Of a stretch of DNA of 64,000 bases, positions 50,504 through 62,684 are shown in pieces. The notes under the pieces are model-generated. The model saw only the letters and a program-made list of their open reading frames with translations. It made no database searches and had not been told where the DNA came from. The position numbers were made by a program, and so were the translations under genes. The DNA comes from Diphasiastrum complanatum (lineage: Eukaryota > Streptophyta > Lycopodiopsida > Lycopodiales > Lycopodiaceae), in assembly GCA_029204225.1 (NCBI GenBank), contig CM055109.1, positions 35,040,496 to 35,104,495 on the forward strand, read 5' to 3'. The number at the start of each line of letters is the position of its first letter. Positions within the stretch are counted from its first letter, which is position 1.

Positions 50504-50866
50504 GGTATTGTTGTGTTTGCTTGTTATTTCCATTTCTTCCATGCTTTTTGTTTGTGATTAGTTAAGGTTTTTCCATAAGCAATGACATTGAGCATTTGAG
50601 CTAACCTCCATCTCATCTCTCTCTCTTTCTCTCTTCACTTCTCTCTTCCTCTTCTTGGCTATTCTTTCCCTTCACCCAAAAGCATGATGAATGTTAGTGT
50701 AGAGGAGTAGAGTTAAAGGAGGGTAGTGTTAGTGGTGAATAGAGTTAAGGGAGAGAGTAGGAAACTAACTAGAAATAGCATCTATGCATAGTTAAGTACC
50801 TATCCAGTGATCTAACCCTTGTTGACAGGCGGGAGGGCTATACTACGCAAGATTTTCGATCCTACA
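50504..50866 (+). repeat. 3' part of a gypsy LTR
   Basis: It is the reverse complement of about 1561-1930 and ends CCTACA. It lacks the first ~450 bp of the 819-bp LTR. It contains a CTCTCTCTTT/CTTCCTCTTC pyrimidine stretch. The junction with copia RNase H is abrupt. Confidence 0.8.
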
Positions 50867-50885
50867 GTGGCGTCGTTGCCAAGAT
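50867..50885 (+). promoter_or_regulatory. Probable gypsy primer-binding site
   Basis: GTGGCGTCGTTGCCAAGAT follows the LTR end. It resembles the TGGCGCCGTTGCC site widespread in plant Tat/Athila-type gypsy elements, with changes, and it fixes the LTR orientation. Confidence 0.6.
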
Positions 50886-52020
50886 AGGTTTCCACCAACT
50901 AGTTTAGCTGCATTTTAGCTATTTTCTTGTTTTTTAGAGTAGTTTTAGATAGATTTTTGGGTGTTTAGAGTTAGTTTTTTGTGTTTGGACTGTTCACAGC
51001 TAGCGAAGGAGGTGTGAGAGGGTAGAGGAGGCCCTGAACAGTAGTCTCTAAGGGCTGAAACCCAAACCAACCAGCCAAAAAAACCAAAAAACACACCAAT
51101 ATGTATTTTTGGAGAGAAAAAGAGCATAAAATCTCATCAGATTTTTATATCTCTAGAACCAGTGTGAATTAACCCTTACATGACTGGCAGCAGCTCTAGG
51201 GTATTGTTCCAGACCTGCATAGAAGCCTGCAAGAGTTAGTTCCAAGCAGATTGTAAAAATCAGAGAAAAATCATTAAAAAATTCAAAAAAAACCCTTGAA
51301 AAAATCCAAAAAAATTCAAATCCTCATAAGAACTCTCGTAGAGCCCTCTGAAGTTCCATCTCAATGAGACCAGGACACAAAGAAACTTGCGAGAGTTAGT
51401 TTGATGTCTAAGTGCATGTGCGAGAGGTCCCAGTGAAAAACAAGACGGGAAAGTACCAGTGAACCCTCGTAGACAGCAAAATTTTCAGTTCCAATGGTCA
51501 AGAACTCTCACAGAGGATTCTGAAGTTCCATCTCAGTGAGACCAGGACACAGAAGAGCCTGCGAGAGTTAGTTTGATTCCAGTGAGCATAAAATTGGATT
51601 TAAGTGCAAAAAATCACTAAAACGTGAAGATCCAGCAAATCCTTCCAGTAAGAACTCTTGCAGACCCTCTCAAACAATTCAGGATGTCAATTTACATCAG
51701 TGATGAAGCCTGCAAGAGTTAGTTTTGAGATTTGGTGAAGATCAAGCCAAAAAAAGTGGTTTTGAACTCTCGCAGACAGTGAAATTTTCACTTCTTGCGA
51801 GAGTTAACTCTCGCAGAGAATTCTATAGTGAGATCTGACCCAGATCCAGCTACTGTGAGGCTTGCAAGAGTTCCTTCCCAAGGATCTGAAAGATATCATG
51901 TTTTTTATCTGCAAAAACAACTAAAGAACCCTCGCACAACTAACCCTCACACAAGAGAATCCGTAAAGGCCTTAAATTAACTTTTGGCCGATCAGATCCT
52001 TGAGATCCAGACAACATTCT
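50886..52020 (+). repeat. Gypsy untranslated leader with alternating inverted motifs
   Basis: Non-coding. From about 51330 to 51960 it carries about a dozen copies of GAACTCTCGCAGA-type and TGCGAGAGTTAG-type motifs in alternating orientation. Two meet at 51796-51815 as the perfect 20-bp palindrome TGCGAGAGTTAACTCTCGCA. No gag frame follows before the next element. Confidence 0.6.
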
Positions 52021-52182
52021 AATGTATAAGCAAGATCCAATCACTTAGGAACCCACCATCGGATGAATTTGAGATTGGGATGATCAATAGCACAAAGGAT
52101 AGCAAATCAAGCACCACACCTTCCCAGATTAGCAGTACGCACCAATAGATCCAATGGGCCAACCATTTATCTCCTACAACTT
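52021..52182. other. Short unassigned spacer
   Basis: About 160 bp between the gypsy leader and the next copia LTR; no feature seen. Confidence 0.4.
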
Positions 52183-52991
52183 TGTCGCAACACGAACAAG
52201 ACACGAAGGTCAAACAATTCGCAACAATCGACATGACTTTGACTCAAAGCACAAACGAGAACAATTCACGACAGTCAACGTGCCTTTGACTTGAAGCACG
52301 AACGATTTGCATATTAATCGCGAATCGCAAACATGCCTCCAAGACTGCAAAGTCGAAAAAGAGACGCGAAACGAAAACTACGAAAAGAACGAAAGCAAAC
52401 GGGAGATTACGAAATAGATGAAGGAAAATCTTTTGCGCTGCCAGCTGGCAGCTCAACAGGCTTCACGCCTAGCTGAAACGAGTAGCAATGACACAGACAA
52501 ACTAACTAGTTGATTAGCGTTAACTAGCAATGTGATTCTATGTTTAGCTATCTTGTAAACTCCCCATAGTGGAGGTATAAACGATCCTCTCTGGATCATA
52601 ATAAAAAGGAGAGAATAAGAGATATGTAAGAGACAGAAAGAGACGTAGCGAATAGAGTAAGAATGAAAAGACACCATAGTTGTGCATGAAAGTCTGCCAA
52701 CGAGCAGAACACAGCGAAAGAATAGAATGTCAATTCGCCAACAAGCGTGACACTGACGAATTCACTCTAGACTAAAACTGATAATTCAGTCACTCTATTT
52801 TTGTGCATCTTATCTTGTGTTGTATATCATGATTGCTAGAAAAGAATATGTTCTGTGATGCGTAGTTGAGTGTCTGGGATCCTGTAAGGGCTTTCGCACA
52901 AAAGAAAATTAAAAGATAGAAAATTGTTCATGATAAAGAAGACGGAGTGAGGACAAACACGAATCAGTCCCACGCACGTGCTCCCGCGACA
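52183..52991 (+). repeat. 5' LTR of a gag-only copia relic (809 bp)
   Basis: Begins TGTCGCAACACG and ends CCCGCGACA, giving short inverted termini TGTCGC/GCGACA. It is followed by TGGTATCAGAGCC (52992), the initiator-Met primer site. Its last ~300 bp is repeated at 53937-54236. Confidence 0.8.
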
Positions 52992-53056
52992 TGGTATCAG
53001 AGCCACCAGATTGTCACTACTGATATCCCAGTAGTGATTCTTACAGACAACATAAT

Positions 53057-53942
53057 ATGGCTACGACAATCCAGACCAAAGTAGCAATCAGTCTCGATGG
53101 CACAAATTATAGAATCTGGAAATTCAAAATCAAAACACTCCTGAAGGGCAAAGGCATCTGACCGGTGACCGAGCTCTCAGAGGTGCAGCCTCCATAGGGA
53201 GACCCGAGGAGAGCTGAATGGATCAAAAAGGATGAGCGCGCAATGGTGATCATCATTTTATCCGTAGATGAAGATCTACTCATGCAGAATCTGCAGATAA
53301 AAGCAGTCATGCAGCATGGGAAAGATTAAAGCAGAAGTATGAAGTGAGGACAACAGCTTCAGTCATGCACCTTCACAATCAGATCAATACGGTGGGATGG
53401 CAACCAGTTGGATCAGCACGTTGAGAAGATTAGAATGATTTTAGCTCAATTCCCTGAATCAGGATAGGAGCACCAAGTCCCAGCACCACAGCAGCTGATG
53501 TACTTCATGAAATCTCTACCGACGTCCTATCAGCCGCTGAGAATGCTCATACTGAGTCTACCAGATATGACATTCGACAAAGCAGTCAGTCTTGTCGCTG
53601 ATGAGAGACGAAGGAGAGGGAAGCAGTGATCAAGAGAAGGCTCTCTTCATGAAAGGCAAGAAGAAGAATAAAAACAAGCCAAGATTCGAGAAGACGAAGT
53701 CCTCGAATCAACAATCTTCTTCCTACGATCACTGCCACAAACCAAGCCATACAACCAACAAATGCTGGTTCAATCCAACAATACCTTGCATGCACTGCAA
53801 GAAGAAAGGGCATTCTGCATACGATTACAGATTCAACCCAAAAAAAAAAAAAAAAACAAAGCTGAAAAAGAAAATGTTGCAGAATCTTCCAAAGATGCAG
53901 AAAGAGGAGACGAAGCTTTCGCAGTACTCGACGAAGCTTTGA
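53057..53942 (+). pseudogene. Copia gag of the deletion derivative
   Basis: Starts at ATG 53057 (MATTIQTKVAISLDGTNYRI) as a UBN2-type gag, with stops at about 53159 and 53192 and frameshifts later. The frame 53592-53942 holds two knuckle-like motifs: HCHKPSHTTNKC, which lacks the first Cys, and CMHCKKKGHSAYDY, where the last Cys is Tyr. A run of 16 A (about 53839-53854) follows. It is unrelated in detail to the gag at 45 kb. Confidence 0.7.
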
Positions 53943-54236
53943 CAACAAGCAGAACACAACAAAAGAGTAGAATGTCATTCCGCCAACGAGCGTGACACTA
54001 ACAAATTCACTCTAAACTAAAATTGATAATTCAGTCACTCTATTTTTGTGCATCTTATCTTGTGTTGTATATCATGATTGCTAAAAAAGAATATGTTCTG
54101 TGATGCGTAGTCGAGTGTCTGGGATCTTGTAAGGGCTTCCGCACAAAAGAAAATTAGAAGACATAAAATTGTTCGCGATAAAGAAGACGGAGTGAGGACG
54201 AACACGAATCAGTCCCACGCACGCGCTCCTGCGACA
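53937..54236 (+). repeat. Truncated 3' LTR of the gag-only relic
   Basis: Matches about 52690-52991 with scattered substitutions and ends TGCGACA at 54236. It abuts the truncated LTR of the next copia element. Confidence 0.8.
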
Positions 54237-54385
54237 TTCCACACTTTCAAAAAGTGTTTATTCAAATGAAATTTAGACTAATGAACTTTGAAAAGTCAAC
54301 CTCTAAGTCTAAAACAAGTTTTGGCCTCAATATGCCAAATATGGAAATATTGCAAAATGTGATGAAACTAGTTGAATCTTTCACA
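54237..54385 (-). repeat. 3' LTR remnant of the minus-strand copia
   Basis: Nearly identical to 59288-59436 (for example GTCTAAAACAAGTTTTGGCC). It contains the LTR start on the minus strand and is truncated at 54237. Confidence 0.85.
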
Positions 54386-57300
54386 CTCCTTCTTCAACTA
54401 GTTTTAGCATAGACTTTGATAATACTCCAAGTGAAGTCATATGCTTCATGAACAAGTCTTTTCCCAATACTTTGGTGAAGATATCAGCTACACATTCTCT
54501 TGAAGACACATGTTGAAGCTCCACCTTTGCAATGACTCGCTCCCTCACAAAATGATATTGTATCTCAATATGCTTGCTCCTAGCATGAAAGATAGGATTG
54601 GATGCCATTCTTTGGTCTGATTGATTGTCACAAAAGATGATTGGGCTCTCTGAAAAATCTAGCAAGTGAAGATCCTTGATCATCCTCTTGATCCACACCA
54701 TCTCCTTTGTGCAATGTGTAAGAGCTTTGTACTCAGCCTCACTAGATGACAATGAGATAGTGGCTTGTTTCTTTGATATCCATGATATAGCTCCATCACC
54801 TATGAAAATACAATAAGCACTACTGGATTTTCTATCCATTACATCTCCAGCATAGTCCGAATCTGAAAATCCAAAAAAGTTAGGTGATGATCCCTATACA
54901 ATATGCCAAAATCTCGAGTTCCAATGATGTACCTCAAAACTCGCTTTCCTAGCTTCCAATGCTCCTCACTAGGATCTTGCATGAATTGACTCAATCTTCC
55001 AACACAATAGCTTAGATCAGGTCTAGTAATGGTTATATAGATGAGTGAACAAACTAGCTACCTATAGAGAGTAATCTCCTCGAAGGATCTTTCACTACCT
55101 CTTATAGTTAGCTTTACATGAGACTCCATAGGTGTATCAATAGCTTTTGCATCTACCATATGAAATCTTTCTAGAATAGAATTAGCATACTTCTCTTGAA
55201 AAATGAAAGTAGATTGAGAAGATCTAATGACTTCTATTCCTAAAATGTAATGCAAATTACCAAGATCATGCACCTCAAACTCCTTCTTAAGAGCATTCTT
55301 GATATCCTCCACATCTTGATTGTCTCCACCACTCAAGATGATATCATCCATATGGATTAGCAAGATGGTAACATCATTTCCAGCAAACTTATAATAAAGT
55401 GAATGATCAAACTCACTCATAAAAAAGCCTTGAGAGAGTAAAAAAGTGTTAAGCTTAGCATACCAACTCCTTGGTGCTTGCTTAAGGCCATACAAACTCT
55501 TTTGTAGAAGACACACATGATTTGGCTTTGTTGATAAAATGTAGCTCTCGGGCTGCTCCATGTACACTTCTTCCTCAAGATCACCATTCAAGAATGCACA
55601 TTTGGACATAGATCCCATCCATCAAGTGTATCAAGTGAAATGATGACTCGAATGCTTACCATCTTTGCCATGGGTGCAAAGGTCTCATCATAGTCAATTC
55701 CTTGTTGTTGAACATATCCTTTTGCCACTAACCTTGCCTTGTACTTGTTGATAGATCCATCTTGGTTTGCCTTCACCTTGAAGATCCATTTGCATCCAAT
55801 AGCTTTCTTGTCCTTCGGCAACTCCACCAATCTCCATGTTCCATTTTTCATAAATGCTTGATACTCGAGATCCATTGCTTGAAGGTACTTGCCTTTCTCT
55901 TGATGTTCTCCTTGGCTTTTGACTTGATGAATGTCCATCATCACCACCATCCAAAGTAAAATCCTTCTCATCAACATCAAGAATGTTAGATCCATCCACT
56001 CTACCATCAATCATGCTTGAAGACACCTTTGGAATGTTTCCCTCATAAAAAATGACATCTCTACCAACAATCACTTTGTTAGTAGAAGGAATGTAAACCT
56101 TGTAGGCTTTACTCACCTCACCATATCCAACAAAAATACCTCTTCTTGAAGATGGATCCTCCTTGGTCCTATCATCAAGAGTAATGTTGACATAGCATGT
56201 GCATCCAAAGGTTCTTAGAAAGTTGACACTCGGCCTCCTCTTGAATAGCATCTCAAAAGGTGTCCTTCCATCCAAAATAGCACTCGGCCACTTATTGCAC
56301 AAGAAATTGGCACACAACAAAGCTTGATCCCAAAATGGTTTGTTAAGATGAGCACTTAACCCTCATAGCTTTAGCACTTTCACATAAAGTCCTATTCTTC
56401 CTTTCAGCCGCTCCATTTTGTTGTGGGGTCCTTGATGTTGTATACTCCCTCTTGATCCCATGCTCATCACAAAAGGCCTTGAACTTGTCAGATATGTACT
56501 CACCACCATTGTCACCTCTCAAGCACTTGATCTTTGTGGAAAATTGGTTCTCCCTTGCATTCTTGAACTTGACAAAGACATCATACACTTCATCATTCCT
56601 CTTTAGTGGATAGATCCAATAAAATCTACTAAAATCATCAATGAATGTTACATACGTCTTAGCTCCACTATTGCTAATTGTAGTAAATCCATGAATATCC
56701 GAATGTACAAGTTGAAAAGGCTTTGTAGATCTAGAAATAGATCTAGTATAAGGTAGTCTATGTGACTTAGACAAAGCACAAGACTCACAAACATCCTTGT
56801 TATTACTTAAGGAACTTGGAAGACCAATCACAACCTTCTTCCTTGCCATTACCTCCAATGACTTGAAGTTGAGGTGTCCCATCCTTCTGTGCCAAACCTC
56901 TTGAATAGAAATTTGCTCGCTTGCTTCACATCCAACTTGGTTAGCAATAACACAAGCATCAAGTTTGAACAACTTCCCTTGCCTTTTACCTTTTCCAATC
57001 AAGACATCCTTCCTTTTGATCAAACAAGCATCTTCATCGAACTCCACCTTGAGGCCCTTACTTAGCATTTGACTCCCACTAAGCAAATTCTTGGTAATAG
57101 ATGGAATAAACAAGACATCCTCCAAATGAACATTCCTATTTGTAGAGAGAGAAATAGGAATTGTGCCAACCCCTTTGATTGCACACTCACCATCATTGGC
57201 CGTGTAGATGACCCTCTTGTCATCTCCATATGCCAACAAAGAAGTGAAGTACTCTTTGTGAAAGGTCATGTGTGAACTTGCTCCACTATCAATCCACCAA

Positions 57301-58201
57301 AGATCTAGATCTCCATCATTAGCAAGCATACATGAAGACATCACAAAATCATCATCATTTGTATCTTGAACATCCAAACCATCCTCATCAAGAGTAAGAT
57401 TACCTTGCTTGTCTCCTTGATCTCTCTTCTTCTTGTAGCACTCACTTGCAAAGTGTCCTTTGATGCCACAATAGAAGCGCTTGAGCTTTGATCTATCCTT
57501 CTTTTTGCCACTTGAAGAAGCATCCACTTGATCTTGCCCTTTAGACCACTTGCTTTTGGTTTTTCCCTTGAATTTGCCCTTTGTGAACATAGCATCCTCT
57601 TGAAGTGTCGATGTAGATCCACCTCTTGCTTGAAGCCTATATTCCTCATTGATCAAGATCTCTTGAAGATCCATAAAATTTGGAAAAGTCTTTTGAATAG
57701 CAATACTTTGAACAATGTTAGCATGAGCATCCAACAAGCCATTAAGAATCACTTGAATAAGCTCTCCTTCCTTAATGCTTTCATCTATACAAGCTAACTC
57801 ATCATTCAATGCTTTCATTCTCAAAACAAAAGTACTTGGACTTTCTTCATTCTTTTGCAAACAAGAAAAGATTTGCCTTCTTAGAGTCAACACTCTAGAA
57901 GTAGACTTGGATTCATAAAGCTTCTTCAATGAATTCCAAGCTTCCAAAGATGTTGTGCACTTACCAACTTCTTGAGAAGCTCATTAGTAACATTCATCTT
58001 TATCATGTGTAGAGCCTTCTTGGCCCTCTTGTCATACCTCAATTGATATTGTTGTGTTGCTGGTCTCTCCTCCAAACCTACAACAATATCCAAAACATCA
58101 TTCATCTCAAGAAGTAACTCCATCCTCACTTTCCACAATGAATAGTTACTTGAGGTAAGCCTATCATTGGCTTCCAACATGACTCCAATTAAGGTTGCCA
58201 T
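54381..58201 (-). pseudogene. Broken copia gag-pol
   Basis: Starts at ATG 58201 (MATLIGVMLEANDRLTSSNY), frameshift near 57940, then a 534-codon frame (57947-56343): rest of gag; a knuckle with its first Cys changed to Arg (RFYCGIKGHFASEC); protease WWIDSGASSHMT; integrase finger HRRMGHLNF and CESCALSKSH; and Asp residues in SDIHGF and GDNGGEY. Frameshifts near 56330, 56000 and 55610 separate integrase tail, RT start and RT core (SLYGLKQAPRSWYAKL; the active site is HMDD instead of YVDD). RNase H resumes at 54839 (MDRKSSSAYCIF) and ends at 54381. It lacks an intact frame and two key residues. Confidence 0.88.
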
Positions 58202-58774
58202 GTAGCAATGACTTGATCTTCGCTTTCAACCCACTTCAATGCACAAATCACTCCTTTGAACAACAACAAATGTTTTCAGAAGAAATCACCAAGATTTGAA
58301 ACTATCTCACAAATTCTCTTCTAACACTTATCCAAGCAAATCAACACATAGAATCATGGAATCTTGATCAACCTATGATCTATCCTCAATCTAATGACTT
58401 TTGCCACTTCCTAAGATTGAAACACACTCAAATGAAGTCCAGAAACCTCACTATCCATAGATCCAATCAAAATTAGGGTTTTGACAAAATCACAAAAAAT
58501 TGACTATTTTAAATCTATATGCAAATGCTGAAAATTTGATATGCAATCTATAAACCACCAGTTAGGCTGAACCAATGATAAAAAAAATCGGCCAAATCCA
58601 GTATGTGAATTCAAAAATTGGAATTGAACAAGTATATTGACCTATTTAGTGTTTTGATCTACAAAAGCAAAAAATCCGATTTTGGTGTAGAAACCTCTCT
58701 AGCATACTCTAGAATTGATACCTTCACCAAATCATTGATAGATCTGATTTCCTCCTTCATAACCTGAAACACAA
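58202..58774 (-). other. Leader of the minus-strand copia
   Basis: Untranslated stretch between the primer-binding site and the gag start; no other feature seen. Confidence 0.6.
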
Positions 58775-58786
58775 GCTCTGATACCA
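58775..58786 (-). promoter_or_regulatory. Primer-binding site (initiator Met tRNA type)
   Basis: The reverse complement of GCTCTGATACCA is TGGTATCAGAGC, directly after the 5' LTR on the minus strand. Confidence 0.88.
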
Positions 58787-59436
58787 TGTGAAAGATTTCA
58801 GATCCTTAAGATCCAATCTACTTGAATGATCTTTGGTTAGAAAGAGAAATACACTACCAATCTCACCAATGTAGAAAAATCAGCATCTACACACAAATTG
58901 AGATGCAAACACCAATAGAACTTGATCAAACCTGAATGAAATGATTATGTACTATTGTTGTCCGTACAAAACCAACAAGCTACTATATTTCACACGTGTG
59001 GATCCAAAAATAACAAATATAGATCATTCTACACATAGAACTGCAAGCAATCACCAAGATAGTGCAGCAATGGATAGTAGAACCCAAGAGAACCATGTAT
59101 AAGCATGAAATGAGATAGAGAAGAGAGAAGATGACTCTCTCCATGAGTTACATCCTTTTATAGCAGGTCCAAACCCTATTTGGCCACTTGGCTTTCCCAC
59201 CAAAATGCTAACCCTACCAATTTTGGGTCTAGATTCAATGTACCCAACTTATTCAAATTCAATCTACTCAAACTCGCATTCTATCTTTCCCACACTTTCA
59301 AAAAGTGTTTATTCAAATGAAATTTAGACTAGTGAACTTTAAAAAGTCAACCTCTAAGTCTAAAACAAGTTTTGGCCTCAATATGCCAAATATGGAAATA
59401 TTGCAAAATGTGATGAAACTAGTTGAATCTTTCACA
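58787..59436 (-). repeat. 5' LTR of the minus-strand copia (650 bp)
   Basis: The plus strand starts TGTGAAAGATTTC and ends GAATCTTTCACA. A CACACGTGTG palindrome lies at 58991. The last ~149 bp matches the 3' LTR remnant. Confidence 0.85.
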
Positions 59437-61080
<1,644 letters not shown>

Positions 61081-61099
61081 AAAGCAATACTATCTGGGC

Positions 61100-62680
61100 T
61101 CTACCTTCAGAGTCTTTGGTCGCACCATGGGTCCAAGCAGTCAGCCCTCTCCTCGAAGCAACGGGCATTTACCCAATGCTATTTACCCTCGCCACTAACA
61201 TGGACTTCGTCCTCATGGCCTACGCCATGTGGGACCAAGATAAACACCGTTTTTACATCCAATACCATGATAAGACGCACCGCGTGCATGTTAATGCTCG
61301 CTCCCTAGCTACCATTAGACTTGTTTCTGGTGATAGACCCAAGCCTAGCCACCGTCGTGCACCTAATGTCATCAAACCATATCTGACCCAACGGGGTTGG
61401 CTCAACTGGTTAGCTTGGCATCCAAAGTTTCTTTGGTCCCAGGTTCGAGCCTCCCCTTGGAAACCAAGAAGCATCAAACCATATCTGACCCTCCCTACTA
61501 CTGAATCCATTCTTCATACTTATAATGGTTATTTGATAAAGGCTATCAACGACCCCACCATCCAAATTGTTGCTCAGCTATTAAACAATTTCCTAGTTGT
61601 GTCATTCAATCCAACCTCCTCCATCAAATTGTGAAATCCTATAAGGAATTTTTGAGCTCCTCGGTTGCGCCTTATGATCGGCATGCCTTCATCATCAACA
61701 AGTTGAAACTCGTCATAAAACCCAACGTGCGCGACCGGATCGTTGCAGGACCCTTCTTCTTTGCAACCTCGCATATACCCTCCTTGAATAGAAATTTCAG
61801 GATTTCAATCGCTCTGATGTCCTATGCACCACTGTTCCATACACCAGTCTTATTTTCCCCACCACTACTTGTACCGCTTCAACTAACTCATCGGCCAGCA
61901 AACGTATGCGTGGCACTGCCTCAACCTCCACAAAAGTCCTCTTGCCACATGCCAACGCACCATACCTCCATGCCCTGCATCCACTTCTTCTACTTCCACT
62001 TTCGTCCAACCATCCGCTACTGCCATTGTCTCTATTCCTATCACCCCTATTCCTCCACCTTCCGCAGTCGTTCTCGCTTCTACTACACCCTCCATCACCA
62101 TTGCATCTTCCATCCTTCGTGCCTCCCCTACTTCCTCCATTTCCACTCCACTTCTCAACGTTAACCCTCTCGATTCGTAGTTATCCCCCAACACCCTCTC
62201 TTGGCTCAACCAGATTCACTACATCCCTCTGCAATCTCCATCCATCCTCGACACCACACTTTAGTTCCCTTCTCTTCCACAAGTAGCTTCTTTCAAAACA
62301 CCCATTTAGACACCTCTCCATGCCACTGCCACTCCTCTCACACCCCCTCCCAATCCATCTCATCAGACTGCCTAGGATGACAAACTGTTGTCCAATGAAG
62401 CTTTCACACTAACAGAGTACGTTCCATCCCCTCTGCATGCTGACCTCCCCGCACCAAACGATATGGTTGAGCCTGAAACGCTTGTAGAAGATGATGATGA
62501 TGGCATGCAAGTCATGTAGGCACCAACTCAAGCAGCCCCAAGAAGTAGCACCCTACTGGCCGTGCCTATGAATCTCATGTCGGCATACCAGTTCTTGGAA
62601 AAATTTGTCTAGGATATGGTAGCAGCCAAACCTTCATTAGATGGCAAGCTAGTGGAATTGGCCACCGGGGTGTACTAGTT
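61100..62680 (+). pseudogene. Unknown ORF, homologous to the left-edge ORF
   Basis: An open frame runs to 61634 from at least the TTG at 61116, without a clear ATG. Its first 70 residues (WVQAVSPLLEATGI, NMDFVLMAYAMWDQDKHRFYI, THRVHV) match the left-edge ORF. Residues from about 85 to 118 come from a tRNA-like insertion that keeps the frame. After the stop, related coding-like sequence continues in other frames (YKEFLSSSVAPYDRHAFII from about 61637), then Pro/Ser/Leu-rich low-complexity sequence, then an acidic segment (VEDDDDGMQVM near 62487-62519). Several stops show that it is broken. Function unknown; possibly a gag-like or accessory ORF of an undescribed LTR element. Confidence 0.4.
61370..61491 (+). 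mobile_element. tRNA-like SINE-type insertion with 20-bp target duplication
   Basis: CATCAAACCATATCTGACCC occurs at 61370-61389 and exactly again at 61472-61491. The 82 bp between them contain TGGCTCAACTGG (RNA polymerase III A box) at about 61398 and GGTTCGAGCC (B box) at about 61442, with a GGGG start and CCTCCCC end like a tRNA acceptor stem. Long direct duplications are typical of LINE-mediated insertions. Insert plus one duplication is 102 bp (34 codons), so the host frame stays open. Confidence 0.75.
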
Positions 62681-62684
62681 CAAA

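Larger units (their letters stand above)
52183..54236 (+). mobile_element. Gag-only Ty1/copia deletion derivative
   Basis: LTR (52183-52991), primer-binding site (52992-53004), broken gag (53057-53942) and the 3' part of a second LTR (53937-54236). The gag sequence joins the middle of the 3' LTR directly, so all of pol and the 5' part of that LTR are lost. The bases flanking the outer ends (AACTT and TTCCA) are not duplications. Confidence 0.75.
54237..59436 (-). mobile_element. Degenerate minus-strand Ty1/copia element
   Basis: Read on the minus strand: 5' LTR (59436-58787), primer-binding site (58786-58775), leader, gag-pol (58201-54381) and a 3' LTR remnant (54385-54237). The LTR termini are TGTGAAAG/CTTTCACA. 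The purine stretch GAAGAAGGAG precedes the 3' LTR. Only the first ~149 bp of the 3' LTR survive; it is cut by the gag-only relic. Confidence 0.85.

Noticed and set aside
51330-51960. CRISPR-like array
   Set aside because: Motifs alternate in orientation, spacing is irregular, and the context is a eukaryotic retroelement leader.
61390-61471. Functional tRNA gene at the A-box/B-box sequence
   Set aside because: The acceptor stem pairs only partly, no clear anticodon arm is seen, and exact flanking duplications indicate a retroposed copy.
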